Source: Trochalopteron elliotii (Eukaryota > Chordata > Aves > Passeriformes > Leiothrichidae). From it: a stretch of 64,000 nt of DNA. Of this stretch, positions 51,605-63,264 are shown piece after piece (the stretch's first letter is position 1; every line of letters starts with the position of its first letter). Where the stretch lies: positions 247,372-311,371 of the forward strand of contig JANPWX010000352.1 of the NCBI GenBank assembly GCA_024734555.1, read 5' to 3'. Under the pieces are notes generated by a model that did not search any database, was not told where the DNA came from, and saw only the letters and a program-made list of their open reading frames with translations. The translations under genes were made by a program, and so were the position numbers.

Positions 51605-54600
51605 GCCCAGCTCGCTCCTGGCCTGGTGTGTCCAACACCTGCGCGGGGACTTCGGGCTGGACGTGGGCGAGGAGGTGGTGAGGTGAGCGGGGTCGGGGCC
51701 GGGCGGGGCCCTCCTGCCCTCTGCCAGGGGCTCCTCGGCCCAGCACGGAGGAAACAGGGTGTGTCAGAGCAGCTGTCGGGAATCTGTGCCCGGGGTTGTC
51801 TCTCGGGTGGAGATTTGGGGAGAAGTGGCGGGGGGGCGATGTGGGGTCAGAGAGTCACGGATTGCTCTTAGTTGGGAGGGATTTTAAAGGTCATATCGTT
51901 CCACCTCCTGCCATGGTCTTACCACGGTCTCCGCAGAAAGCTGATCCCAAAAGGAAAGATAAATGAGACAACTGTGCGATGAGAGCACTGGATTAGACCT
52001 CGGAACAGCCGCCCCCTCACCCGTTTGTATCCACCCCGGCCCCTCGCAGGTACATATTGTCAATCACAAACGAGGATGAGATCCGGGAGTACGTTGTGGA
52101 CCTGGTTCAGGGCACGGACGGGAAGAAGGGCTGGTTTGTGGAAGAGCTGCTGACCAGGTGGAGGAAATGTGCCCAGCCGCCCTCCGAGCCTTTCCCAGCC
52201 TACCGGAAAAAGGACGGTGAGTGGTGCAGAGCTGAACGCTCCCAAATAAACCTGGTTAATGTGGTTACAAACAATTCCATGCCACGAATCCCTGTATGGA
52301 TACTGGTCCCATTCCTGATTGTTGGGACAGTTTGAAGCCCATTTACAGTCGTGAAGTAGAATCCAGGGATGTTGCAGTTTACAGCGTGAACCACACTCAC
52401 CCGTCACGTTGAAGTGAGGAAAAGAAAGGAAGTTTATTATGGTTTGGGGTTTAAATAGGGTTTGGAATTTGATCAAGGACTGGGAGATGAGAGGAACATC
52501 TCTCTGATCCCAGTGGTCAAATCAGCAAATGAAAACAATCCACTTTGTCTTTCCTCCTAGAAAGAATATTGTTTACAAAAACATCACTATTTGTTTATGT
52601 TTAAATCTTAAGAAAACTCCAACAGAACTAAAAACAATCAGCAGGCTGAAAATCAGGGTGACACAGGGACATCTTTCTGCTGCTGGCACTTACCCAGCCT
52701 CTCTGTGTGCTTGCTTACATTCCAGAGGTTCTGGAAGTGCTGCGGGCTGGGGACCAAGGGAAGAAGGGGAAACGCAAAGGGAGGAACAAGCAGGAGACGT
52801 TGGCACACACCGAGCCCAGTGCTCATGGGGAGGAGGTGAAAACCCCCCTGGACCTGGCCAAGGTGAGTGTGGGGGGCAGCCAGGGAGGCTGGTGGTCACT
52901 GGGAAGGCTTGGAACATGGAGCTTGGCTGTCAGACACTGGGAAAGATGTGGGTGGAAAGTGGGAATGAGTGTCTGGGATGCTCAGGTGGGCGCTGTCACC
53001 CCGATTTTTCAGCCCCTCTGATGTTTTTTACATTCTTGGAGTTTTTACATTTGTAACAAAAACAAAGACTGACATTTTGTAAATAACACATTCCTTCCAG
53101 GGGGAAGGACAAATTGATGGACTTCTAAGTTGACCACTGGGGTCAGAGAGGTGTTACTCTCATCCCCCAGTCGCTGGTCAAAGTCCAAACTCTATTTAAA
53201 CCCTGAATCCAAAAATATTTTTTTTTTCTTTTTCTTGCTGTCACCCTGACGGGTGAGTGTCCTTCTTTTCATGTCCTCTAGCAACAGGGCACTGCTGAGG
53301 CCACACCTCAAATCCTGGGTCAGTTTTAGGCCCCTCACAAGAAAGACAGTGAGGTGCTGGAGCATGTCCAGAGAAGGGAACAGAGCTGGGGAAGGGGCTG
53401 CAGCACCAGGAGTGGCTGAGGGAGCTCAGCCTGGAGAAAAGGAGGCTCAGGGGAGATCTTCTGGCTCTGCACAACTCCCTGACAGGAGAGTCAAGCTGGG
53501 TGGGGTTTGGCCTCTGCTCCCTGGGAACAAGGGACAGGATGAGAGGAAATGGCCTCATGCTGTGCTAGGGGATGTTTAGGTTGGATATTAGGGAAAAAAA
53601 TTTCATGGAGATGGTGGTCAGATACTGGAATGGACTGTCTAGGACAGTGGTGGAGTCACCATTCCTGGAGGGATTCAAAAATCCAAAAAACGTGGATGTG
53701 GCACTTGGGGAGGGAGGAAGGGAGAGAGAGAGAGGAAGGAGAGAAGGGAAGGAGAAAGAGGGAAAAAGAGTGAGGGGGAAAGAGAGGAAAAGAGGCAGAG
53801 TTGATAATGGGTCTCTGTGATCTTGGAGGGCTTTTCCAACCTAACCATTTCCATGTTTCTGTGATATCCAGGCTGGGGAGAGAGGTTGTTATCTGTTTGT
53901 GTCTGTAACTGGGAGGAAAATAATCATCAGGTAGCAAATATGCCAGCATGGATTTTTCTCCCCCTGAAAGCCTGAGAGGAGAGAGCAGGTGAAGGAAGTT
54001 GAGGCTGTAATTAGGAATAAAAGAGATTTCTTTAAATCAGACATGAGGGTGGGGAATTTAAGCCACCAAGTGGTTAGAACATCCTTTCCTGGTGTATTTA
54101 AGCTATCTCAGTCGCACTGATTAAAGCTTTAATTAGCAACTGAAATACTTCAGAAAGAAACTAGAATTAGGAGTGTAGAAACACTAAAACTTGAGAAATG
54201 CTGCTATTCCTGAGTAAGGATTGGAACTTGAATTCATGTTTTTAAATGGGACTTTTTGGAGCAGGGAGGCTTGCAAAGGCTGAAAGTGTTTGTGAAAGTG
54301 TTTATGGGATAAAACACAACATTTTTTAACTGGTGGGCTGAAAGTGGACAGTGATGTTCCATTTCGTCATAGTTACCTTCTAACTTAATTAAAATTTAAA
54401 AAACAAGTGAGAAAGACCTGCCAAAGTCACTTTATCTTGTTTTGGGATTTTTTTTCATGGTGCCAGTGTTTGAATCTGGCAGTGGCACTAAAACCAGTTG
54501 GACTTTACTGGGGGGACTGGAAATGCTGCATCTGCTTGTCACTAAGGCAGACTGAAACTCAGAGGTGAATCATGAAATCACTGAGGCCAGATCATAGAAG

Positions 54601-57600
54601 GAGGAGCAGAATTTATTTTACAGCTCAGCACTTGATCCCTCCTGTGTGGAAAACCTCCTCTGAGGTGGCTGTGCCAGGTGGGATTTGGGGAAGCTGCTGG
54701 GAGGTGACATGGCAGTGGATGCAGTGGCCCTGCTGCCACCACCAGCTGTATCTGGGGACAGGCACCCACAGGGTGCACAGCTACAAACACAGAGTCTACA
54801 TAATCCTTGGAAATGAACTTGGGAGTAGCTGTGCTGCAGTTTGGAGGTGTTAAACAGGTGTGGGGCTGTGCAGAGCACAGAAAGCAGCCCTTGCTTGTCG
54901 CAGGAGGACACAAAAAACCCCACACTTACCATGAGAGTGAGAAAAAGAACTTTATTTTTGGGTTCAAGGTTTAAATAGGGTTTGGACTTTGACCAGCGAT
55001 TGGGGGACAAGGTTAACACCCCTTTGACCCCACTGGTCAAGCCAGAAGTCCATCACAGAGAGGAATGTGAAAACAACCTACTTTGTTTATGTTACAATGG
55101 TGAGAACTCCAATACAAGGATGTAAAAACATCAGAAGGCTGAAAAATCAGGGTAACATTCACTGCCCAAATCCCAGCAGCTCCAGCTGGCATGGGTGGCA
55201 AACTTCGAGTGCATCCTGGTGTCCTTGCTTTGGATTCCTTGGAGCTTTTCTGGCAGGCCTGAGCTTGTCTTTCTGCTCTGTCTGGGGTCTGGTCCAAGTT
55301 TCATTCCAGTGAGGCACAACAACACTTGTCTGAGCCTCCCAGCCTGCCCAGGGGTCAGCACTCGCTCTTTGCTGCCAGTGCTGCACTGAGAGCACAGTTT
55401 GTTTGTTTGTTTGTTTGTTTTTTCCTTCGCAGGCCCAGGAGAGCAGCAGCGGAGTCAGCAGCAGTAGCATTTCCTCTAAGAAGAAGCCCAAGTATGTCAG
55501 CCTGTACACCAGGGAGGGGCAGGACAGGCTGGCTGTGCTCATCCCAGGCCGCCACGCCTGCGAGTGCCTGGGCCAGAAGCACAAGCTCATCAACAACTGC
55601 CTGGAGTGTGGGCGCATCGTCTGTGAGCAGGAGGGCTCTGGGCCCTGCCTCTTCTGTGGGGCCCTGGTGAGTAACCAGGGGCTTACTGCCCCTCTTGGGC
55701 CTGGAGAAGTTGGCTGAATTAGCCCTTGAGATAGAAGTTCTTCTTGCAGAGTTCTAAAGCAGGGAAGGAAAGAACCCGTTAGGAGGTTTCCCTGATGATT
55801 TGGAGCTTGTCTGGTTTCTGACAGTCTCCTGCAAGGCTTCAGCCCCATCCCAGGCACAGCCCTGGTCACCTTGTCAGGAGCAGTGTCCTGCTTTTCCTCC
55901 AACTCTTGCACAATATGGATCCTTTGGGATACATGTTAGCACCCGGATTCGGTTCAAAGGCACCTTTTGGAGAAAGGGAACAAGTTATAGATGGCAGAGA
56001 AAATTCTTCTTTGTGTGAGAGCAAAGTATTAGTTGGGTAGAGCAAAATGTTTTAAAGTGGATTTGGTTGCTATTTTGAAAGATCAGTTTAACTCCCAGTG
56101 GCCAAGAAGGAGGGAAAAACTCTGAGTTAAGGGTTGTGGTTCTGCCTGTGATAGTTCTGAGCTCACATCTTGTCCTTTGAGCTCAGTCAGCAACATGTCC
56201 ACCCACAGAGCAGGGAGAGACCAAACTCTGCATTTCTTTTTTAGTGAAGAACAAACTTCCAGGATTCTCCCCATGTCAGTGGGGCAGAGATGGAGGTGTG
56301 GATTGTCACTGCCACTTTAAAGAGCCTGAACTGTTGTCCAGGGCTCTGAAACTGGTCAAGCTGTAACATCCTTCCCACGTGATGCCCTTCCCAAACTTTC
56401 ATTTCCTTCTTTCCCTCAGGTGTGCACTAAAGAAGAGCAGGACATTCTTCAGCGGGACTCCAACAAGAGCCAGAAGCTGCTGAAGAAGCTCATGGCAGGT
56501 CAGTAGTTATTCCATACCTGGAATAGAGTGAATCCAAATGGTTTGTGTGCATTATTTCCTTCAGACTTCACTGAGCCACTTGCCCTTTGTCTGTGGTAGG
56601 CATTAAAGGGATGGATTGGAAGTTGGTTCCTTGGATCCTCCTGCAAGCCCTAGGCAGCATTCTTGGCCTTCAGCAGAGGTGACAGTGGCAAGTGTCAAAT
56701 GGCAGCTTTCCCTGAGGCCCCAAGGCTGCTCATTCAGCATTCCAGAATCAATCACATGAACTGGATCATTGTAGCAGTCCTTGAAAATTAGGATAAGTCT
56801 GCTGTGGAATGTGTGCTGTGGAAGATGAAGTGCTGCTGTCTGATTTGCTGGGCTTGGAGAGGTGGTGGTTAATATTTTCTAATGGCTCTTCTTGTCTCAC
56901 ACTTACCTTGGGAGCTAAAAATAGGAACAGAGCCAAGGAAAGCAAGAGGAAATACTACCCAGAGTCCCAGCGAAGACCTGTGCATTGTGGGGATGTTTGT
57001 CTGAGTTTAGCTGAACTACAGCCAAGGTCATGGTGCTCTTGGTTGGAAAATACACTTTGCTGAAGGACTGGGGAAATATTTATTCCAGATCTGGGCTTCT
57101 CCTTAGAGCTGTGGAGATAGCAGGAGGATGGAAGTCCTTGAGAGCACCAGCTGGTCTCTTCTATCTTTCCAATACACATGCTGGTGTATTTCAGGATCTC
57201 TTTTCTTACCTGTTTTCTCTTTTCCCTCCTGCCCCTGCCAGCTCTTGTTTTGTTGTCTGTGTAGGTAAAAGCTGGAATGTGGTTTGCGTTTTGTCTTGGG
57301 AGTAAAAATTGTGGATCAGTGACCAAAGTGAAATACAGGCAATTGTTTCCCTGAAATGAAGGCATTTCCCAGTGTGGTGAAATATACTGGTTTGTTCCAT
57401 CATGGCTTGGGTTCAAACATTTTGTGATTTTTTTTTTTTGGTTGTTCTCTGTTGGTTAGTTGGTTGGGTTTGGGCCCCTTGCCAGGAGGGGTAAGAAGGA
57501 AGAGCATTTGCTGGGAATAGATTTCTCCATCTCTGGAAACAGCTGCTTTGGGGAATCTGATGTGGTGTGTCAGGATATTGTTTTTGGGAGGCACAAACAG

Positions 57601-60600
57601 CAGCAGAAGGCTCTGTGTCTCCCTGGGATCTGTGCTGGGCAAGAGGCTCTTTGTGGGGGTAACAATGTATGGGAAGGGTTTGGCTTTTAGGAGGGGACTC
57701 CTAAAAAAGCTTGAAGAAGTTGTTGCTGAAGAAGAAAAGCCTCCAGACCTTAGAGCCCCTCCCAGTGCCTAGAGGGGCTTATGAAAAGGAGAGAGAGGGA
57801 CTACTGAAATGGGCAGATAGTGATAGGACAAGAAGGAATGGTTTTAAACTAAAAGACAAGAAATTTAAATTGGATATTGGGAAGAAATCTTTCTCTGTGG
57901 GGGTGGCGAGGCTCTGACACAGGTTTCTCAAAGAAGCTGTCCTGTCTCTGGAAATGTTCCAGGCCAGGTTGGATGGGGCTTGGAGCATCCTGGGATAGTG
58001 TCCTTAGTGTTCCACCATGGCAGGGAGTGCAATGAGATGAGCTTTAATGTCCTTTTCAATCCAAAGTATTCCATGATTCTGTGACATGGGACCCGTGGTT
58101 GGGATGGGAGGAATTTTGGCTGCCCGAATTTTTAGGGAAGAGTGAAGGAAAACCCAAGACCAAGAGCTTCGCCCTGAATTCTACTCAGACATCACTATGA
58201 TATTGAGGTGATTCCTCCTCTTTGGAGGAAGGAATCTGTGAAATGGGCTTGAGGGAAAATTGTGGCTTCAACCTCCCCAGAAAGATGCTGATCTTACTGC
58301 AGGGCTGTACTTTCAGCTCCTGGCATGGCATTTAGTTTAGGGGGAATTTCTGCAGCCTGGCCCACCCAAATGGCTTTAACACACTGACTGCTGAGCTGTG
58401 GTTTGTTTCATGTCTCAGGTGCTGAAAGTTCAGGGACTTTGGATGCCATAAGCAGAGGCTTGCTGCCTCACCAGGAAGCAAGACTCAAGTCAGGCCTGGA
58501 GATGGCTGTGAAGCACAAAGACAAGCTGTTGGAATTTGACAGGACAAGGTAAGATACTAGGTGGGAGACTGTCATGAATAGCATAAATGACCTGGCAGGT
58601 GAGGTGCCTTTAGCAGAAACATTGGGAATTCCTTCTAAAACCCAGACTGCAGCCACAGACACCTTTAACTATGGCATTTGGTGGGACAGGAGTGAGTCTC
58701 TGGGATGGATCCTGTTTGGGTATCCTTGCTTTTTGTCCCTGACAGTCCTGCTCTCCAGGGAGATGGGTGTTGCATCATGTGGCAACAGTGTTCATTGTGT
58801 CCAGGGAGGTTACAGGTGCCAGTGGGACGGGGAAACAAAGGAGACAAGTCTCTTTTGTTAAGCACGAGGGTTCATTTTATTTCTCACCCCCCACCCCGAG
58901 CCGGGGTGGGAGAAGATGGCAAAGAGAAGGAGGCCAAGGGGTGAGAGTGAGAACTTTACTTTTGTCTTCCCTTAAGTAGAGGGTCTGGGGCTGGGGCAGA
59001 GGGCAGGTAAGAGCATTGACTTGCAGCCAATAGAGACACACTGAGGGGGAAGGAACCACAAGGCCAAGGTCACTGAGAGGAAGATAGAACCGACCAAACC
59101 ATTGTGTACAGAGCACATGGGAAGTATGCCCTCAGGCAGGAGGGGTAGCTAGGGTCTGTCTGGCCAAGGCTAGGCCCTGGGTATTAGATTAAGTGGCTGA
59201 AGGGACTCCACAGATGGGAAAGGAGCAGGTTGGGGGAGTGGGTTTGAGGCTCTCCACTGTACTCATCTTCTCCTGTGGGCGTTGCTTTCCCAGCGTGCGC
59301 CGGACCCAGGTCATCGATGACGAGTCGGATTACTTTGCCACGGACTCCAACCAGTGGCTCTCCAAGCAGGAGAGGGAAGCTCTCCAGAAGAGGGAGCAGG
59401 AGCTGCGGGAGCTGCGCCACGCCTCTCGGCTTGCCAAGAAAATCACCATCGACTTTGCTGGCCGGCAGATCTTGGAGGAAGACAGCAACATGGCTGAGTA
59501 CCACAGCAAGTGAGTGAGGGCTGGCAGTGTGCCTGAGAGCAAGGAGGTGCAAATCCTTATGGAGAGTGGTCTGACATGCCTGTTAAAGCTGCCTGGGAAA
59601 GAGGTGTTGCAGAAGGCCTGTCTCAACAGAACCGATTCAGCTCAAACTCACACCAAGCTGAGTTTCTGCACTGGAGAGCAGTGACTGCTCCAACTGGAAA
59701 TCAGACCGAGCAAAGAAGTCATTTAGTTGGGGGAAATGAGGCAAAAAATGCTTTGAGTCAGAGAGTGTGGGGAGAAGGGGGATCTTTCCAGGGGAAGCAG
59801 GGAATGTTCATCCCTCTCATTTGTGCTTGCAGACTGGATGAGACCATCGAGGCCCTGAGCTGTGGTGCACTGAGTGAGCCAGCCAGGAGTCCTGGGGCAG
59901 AGATGACACCAAACTCTGGGGTTTTGGTGAACCCCCGTCTCCTCCAGCCTGCTCCTTTGGTCAGTGGTTTATTCCAGAATAGTGACTAATTTTGGGAGAG
60001 TGGAGCTTGAGAATTGTCAATTCCAGCACGTCTGTAGAACCCCAAAGATCACAGGATGGTTTGAGTTGAAAGGGACTTTAAAGACTGTCTCATTCCATCC
60101 CCTGCCATGAGCAGGAATGTCTTTCACTAGACCAGGTTGCTCTGTCCCACCTGGCCAAGAACACTTTCAGAGATGGGGTGACTTCTCTAGACAACCTGTT
60201 TCAGCATCTCACAACTCTCAGAGTAAAGAATTTCTCCCTGATACCCAATCTAACCCTGCCCTCTGCCAGTGGGAAGCCATTCCCTCTATTTCCCCTTGTT
60301 TCTCAGCCCCTCTTTCCTCCCCTGTGTCCCTCACTGGCCATCTCAGTTTGGAATAGAGAAGGTTTTAACAATGCCCTGCTCCTGGTGGGTTGGTTTGCTG
60401 GAGTTTTCGCATCGTGCCTCCTTTTCAGGAATGCAGAAGAGTTTCTGAGAGTCAGCCTAAGGCCATGTCACCCTTTCAGCTCTATTTTATGAAGCCTTTT
60501 CTGCCAGATTCCCATTTTCCAAAGAGCACGAGAGTAATGAATGAAAACTTCAAACAGAATTTGCACTTGATACACATTACTCCTGGAGAGATGCTAACCT

Positions 60601-62595
60601 TTTCCCTGTTTCTTTTGAACACTCTCAAGTGGGTGGACCAAACTGGTTTGCTCCCACAAAGGAAAACTGTTCATTCCACGGAGGCTGGAAGTGAGTCTGG
60701 CTTGGAGCGGAGCAGGCTGCGGATTCAGGACCGAGAGCTGCAGGAGATCTCGGATGATGGTTGGTGCCTCAGCCTGCACCAGCCCTGGGCTTCCTTGCTC
60801 GTGAGAGGACTCAAAAGGTGAAGGTGTCCCAGGCAGCTTCTGCTCCACAGGGGAGGTGGGAAGTTGTGTTTTCTCAGAGGATCTCTGTAGCTACAGGACA
60901 CGAAATGAACGACACGCGAACTGTCAGGTCGTCAGGGCAGAAAGAGGGAAGTTTATTTTTCTCTTTCTGTTTATGTAGATTTTGGACAATGACCACGGAT
61001 TGGAGGATGAGGTTGCCACCTCTCCAACCACACTGGTCAAACTAGAAGTCCATCAATTGTCCCTCCTCAAGAGAGGAATGATAAACAATCACTTTGTTTA
61101 CATGAAAATCTGTGAGAAACTCCACTACAAAAATGCAAACATCAGAAGGCTGAAAAAAAATCAGAGCAGCAGGTCTCTGTGAACCCACTGGCTGTGTGCA
61201 ATGAGTGATGCCTGTGATAGCTCCAGGTGTGAAAGCTGTGCTTCCTCTTCCAGTGGGTTGATGGATTGAGGAGCTGGAGAATCTTTTTTTTTGGGGGGAT
61301 AGTACCTAACCTGTAAGGGACAAGTTTCTTCACAGTGGGTGAATGTAGAGACAGGCTGAGATTTCACTGCTATAGTTGGGGCATTCCAGTGTGGAATTTG
61401 AAAAGCAAATAAGGTAATCACTTGAAATATGTTCTTTTGGGTTTTTGTTCAGCATAAAGTGGCAACAGCCTTTGTTTAAAAGAAACCCAACCCTTGCCAC
61501 TGCCTTCTCCTCCTAGGCTGGGAATTGGGTTACAAAAAGAAGCTGCTACTGTTAATAGTGAACAAAGGATCTTCTTTAGCCTTTTTTTCCCTTCACCACA
61601 TTTCTCATTTTGGAGACTGAAGCTTTTTCACTTCTTCCCAAGCTAAAGATGCTGTAAATCTTAATGTGCCTGCATTCTTCATCCCCAGGTGTTCTGGGGA
61701 TGCTCCAGCCACTCTGGTGCAGGATTCCAGGATCTCCAGACAACTGTTCCATGCAGAGACCTAGTCCCTTGTTGCTCCCTTAATTGTTCTGTGTGACTTT
61801 GGGACCTTGTAAGGGACTTCTATGAGCAGATTGGCCTGCATATGTGTTCTACTGGCCCTGCTGGGGATTGATGTCCTCTAAAGCCCTGAGGACATGCTCT
61901 GCTTTATTTGTGACATTATTTTTTGCCTATCTCAGCTTTTCTTTGTGGTCCTGACACGTTGCTTGAGATGGGATAATCAGGGCAAAGCTTAGCAGCAGGA
62001 ATTGACTATGTTTGAATGAAAAATCTGTCCATGTGGGTGATTTCTGCTGAAGTTTTAGTCCTACCTTTTCCTCTATTCTTTAGGGTGGAGGGCAGGACCT
62101 GGTACACATCTCATCGAGGCAGGTTATGGATTGCATCTACTGCTAAAAGACCTTCCCCTCAGGAAATCTCTGAACTGGAGGCCACCTACAGAATCCTGCT
62201 CCAGAAAGGTAAACTCCTCTCCTTGGCTCTTGGAGTGATTTGGTACATTGAGCCACTTAATGAGCAGTGTCAGAAATCCCTCTGTGCTGAGCAGGGAAAG
62301 CTATACATAAAATTAAATTTCCCAGCCCTAGTCCTTTGTGGGGGAGATCCTGACCTGGAAAAGGCACAAAAAAAGTGTTAAAATTGCTGTTTGTGTTCTT
62401 GTGCCTCGAAAAGTAGAGGAGAGGGAAAGGCACTTGGGGATTGGAGGACCCCATCTGTGTGTGGGAATATGGGCTCCCTGAAGAGATGTTTCTTTTGCTG
62501 CAGATGTGGAATTTCCAAGTGATTATCCCTCAGGATGCCTCCTGGGCTGTGTGGACGTGACTGATTGTTTATCACAAGAGCAATTTCAGGAGCAG
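51597..62595 (+). CDS. TRIP4: Activating signal cointegrator 1 (ASC-1), 3' end beyond window
   Basis: Eleven coding exons with GT-AG junctions and consistent phases: 51597-51682, 52050-52216, 52726-52862, 55433-55666, 56420-56498, 58419-58548, 59294-59509, 59833-59959, 60630-60817, 62084-62208 and 62504-62595. They give 527 codons; the human protein has 581, so about 55 codons remain to the right. TRIP4 is a subunit of the ASC-1 complex with the ASCC proteins, acting in nuclear-receptor coactivation and in disassembly of collided ribosomes. Features: conserved N-terminal region (LVQGTDGKKGWFVEELL); basic linker; a C2HC5 zinc finger with Cys173, 175, 186, 189, 194, 202, 205 and 210 across exons 4-5 (CECLGQKHKLINNC...CLFCGALVC); the conserved QVIDDESDYFATDSNQWLS segment with a charged helix (exon 7); and the ASCH domain from about residue 437 (WCLSLHQPWASLLVRG...GRLWIA...CLLGCVD). 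The ATG lies in a strong context in a CpG promoter shared with PCLAF. No frameshift or premature stop in the exons. Confidence 0.96.
51849..51921 (-). repeat. Short CR1 fragment in TRIP4 intron 1
   Basis: 'gagtcacggattgctcttag ttgggagggattttaaaggt' and 'ccacctcctgccatgg' are an antisense CR1 3' end. Confidence 0.75.
52370..52663 (-). mobile_element. Solo LTR (endogenous retrovirus, class II-like), TRIP4 intron 2
   Basis: An element of about 294 bases in antisense: on the minus strand it begins TGTCAC, contains a TATA-like CTATTTAAACC (complement of about 52449-52460) and AATAAA (complement of 52433-52438), and ends CAACA. The six bases CAGGGA stand immediately on both sides (52364-52369 and 52664-52669), a 6-base target-site duplication of the kind seen with ERVK-type elements. 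Related copies are at 52994, 54896 and 60886. Confidence 0.85.
52994..53286 (+). mobile_element. Solo LTR, sense orientation, TRIP4 intron 3
   Basis: The same family as the copy at 52370, on the plus strand: it starts 'tgtcaccccgatttttcagc', has 'gaccactggggtcagagagg' and the TATA-like 'ctatttaaaccc' (53192-53203), and ends 'gcaaca'. The AATAAA is replaced by an A/T-rich run. The flanks GGGCGC (52988-52993) and GGGCAC (53287-53292) agree at five of six bases, consistent with an aged target-site duplication, although the right flank is also the start of a CR1 copy. Confidence 0.8.
53287..53868 (+). repeat. CR1 LINE 3' fragment with an internal purine tract
   Basis: Sense CR1 from 'gggcactgctgaggccacac ctc' through 'gcatgtccagagaaggg', 'gctcagcctggagaaaagga gg', 'gggatgtttaggttggatat tagg', 'gtggtggagtcaccattcct', to 'gtggcacttgggg' (53710). 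A purine tract then replaces the expected sequence. The copy resumes at about 53803 and ends 'gggcttttccaacctaacca' with 'gtttctgtgat'. Confidence 0.88.
53707..53795. repeat. Homopurine (GGA/GA) tract inside CR1
   Basis: The plus strand is purine only from 53707 to 53795 except for one T at 53771. It is composed of GGAAGG, GAGA and GGAAAAAG units. Confidence 0.92.
53869..54895. other. TRIP4 intron 3, nothing recognised
   Basis: No exon, repeat family or RNA gene that I can support. The next TRIP4 exon begins at 55433. Confidence 0.5.
54896..55157 (-). mobile_element. Solo LTR, antisense, TRIP4 intron 3
   Basis: Same family as at 52370: AATAAA (complement of 54951-54956), TATA-like CCCTATTTAAACC (complement of about 54968-54980), the shared 'gaccccactggtcaagccag', and a terminus 'aaaaatcagggtaaca'. 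I do not see a convincing target-site duplication, so the exact ends are approximate. Confidence 0.78.
55158..55432 (+). other. TRIP4: End of TRIP4 intron 3 with (GTTT)n run before the acceptor
   Basis: A run of about six GTTT units (55398-55423), followed by 'tttccttcgcag', supplies the pyrimidine tract and acceptor for exon 4. The microsatellite sits within 40 bases of the splice site. The 250-codon minus-strand frame across this area (55159-55911) is antisense to exon 4 and not a gene. Confidence 0.7.
56499..57719. other. TRIP4 intron 5, nothing recognised
   Basis: No supportable exon or repeat in this part of the intron; a poly-T run lies near 57428-57439. Confidence 0.5.
57720..58088 (+). 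repeat. CR1 LINE 3' fragment in TRIP4 intron 5
   Basis: Sense CR1: 'gataggacaagaaggaatgg', 'aaattggatattgggaagaa', 'gttccaggccaggttggatg', 'gagatgagctttaatgtcc', ending 'tattccatgattctgtgac'. About 370 bases. Confidence 0.88.
58856..59166 (-). mobile_element. Candidate second-family LTR, antisense, TRIP4 intron 6
   Basis: Within TRIP4 intron 6 lies a block that on the minus strand ends '...AATAAAATGAACCCTCG' then 'TGCTTAACA', has a TATA-like 'CTACTTAAGGG' upstream (complement of about 58972-58982), and carries a 9-base-pair GC hairpin (58890-58910) near the polyadenylation signal. This layout resembles an LTR, but no target-site duplication is visible and the ends are uncertain. It does not match the 52370 family. 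Confidence 0.4.
60047..60310 (-). repeat. CR1 LINE 3' fragment in TRIP4 intron 8
   Basis: Antisense CR1: 'gatcacaggatggtttgagt tgaaaggg', 'cccctgccatgagcaggaat', 'aagaatttctccctgatacc', 'ccagtgggaagccattccct'. About 265 bases, moderately diverged. Confidence 0.86.
60886..61171 (-). mobile_element. Solo LTR, antisense, TRIP4 intron 9
   Basis: A fourth copy of the 52370 family, the most diverged: AATAAA (complement of 60952-60957), 'ccacactggtcaaactagaa gtccatcaa', 'atcagaaggctgaaaaaaaa tcag'. The TATA-like motif is eroded. The flanks GATCTC (60880-60885) and GGTCTC (61172-61177) agree at five of six bases, as expected of an old 6-base target-site duplication. Confidence 0.78.
61178..62083. 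other. TRIP4 intron 9, nothing recognised
   Basis: No repeat family, exon or RNA gene that I can support. Confidence 0.5.
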
Positions 62596-63264
62596 GTGAG
62601 TACAGAAATGAACCTTTCCATGCTTGCATTAACTAGCTTGTTTTTAAAGTGGAACTTGCCCGTGGAGAAGACATTGAGTAGAAATTTTAGATTGTGTTGA
62701 GAAGACACAAGTTATTGCAGGGATTTATGTGGCAGAGGACATGAGGGGGCCTGGCAACTCAGGACAGCATGGAAACATGGACAACTCTGCTGCAGTGGTG
62801 GTGCTGTGCTGTGGGACTCTGTTCCTGCCCTGTGGTGCCAGTGGCTGCCCTGCTGTAGGAGAGAGTGGCTTGGCCTGTGTGGGGAGATCATGCTCTGTAG
62901 CTGCTGCATCTCCTTGGTGCTTCTTACAGGAGCTGGAGGTCACAGTGGCCTCTCTGGTGATATCACACTGGCCTGGCTGGTGAGTGTTGTGCCCGTTTTG
63001 GGGCACTGAGTGACCTGGAGACAGAGCCATGGGAGGAGGTGAGCTCTTTCCCACCAGAGAGGATAGACAGAAGAGCCACAGGACTACCTGTAGTGAAGCA
63101 AGGCTGGAATCAGGAGTCTTTTGAGAAATCTCAACCCATGAAAGTCCATGGGTGATGGTGATGTGTGTCCAGATGTGCTGGGAGCATTGGCAGGTGGCCT
63201 TGGGTTGGGATGGTTATGGAAACCAGGAGAGGGCTCTTTGTAACTGTTGCACCCGTGGTTAGAA
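62596..63264. other. TRIP4 intron 11, nothing recognised
   Basis: After exon 11 I find no match to the expected C-terminal exon(s), which should encode a segment resembling the human FPDIS...PFVFICKNPQ, so these lie beyond 64000. Confidence 0.6.

Noticed and set aside
55159..55911. 250-codon minus-strand frame, the longest in the window
   Set aside because: It lies antisense to TRIP4 exon 4, which carries the zinc-finger coding sequence on the plus strand. GC-rich exons commonly leave the opposite strand open.
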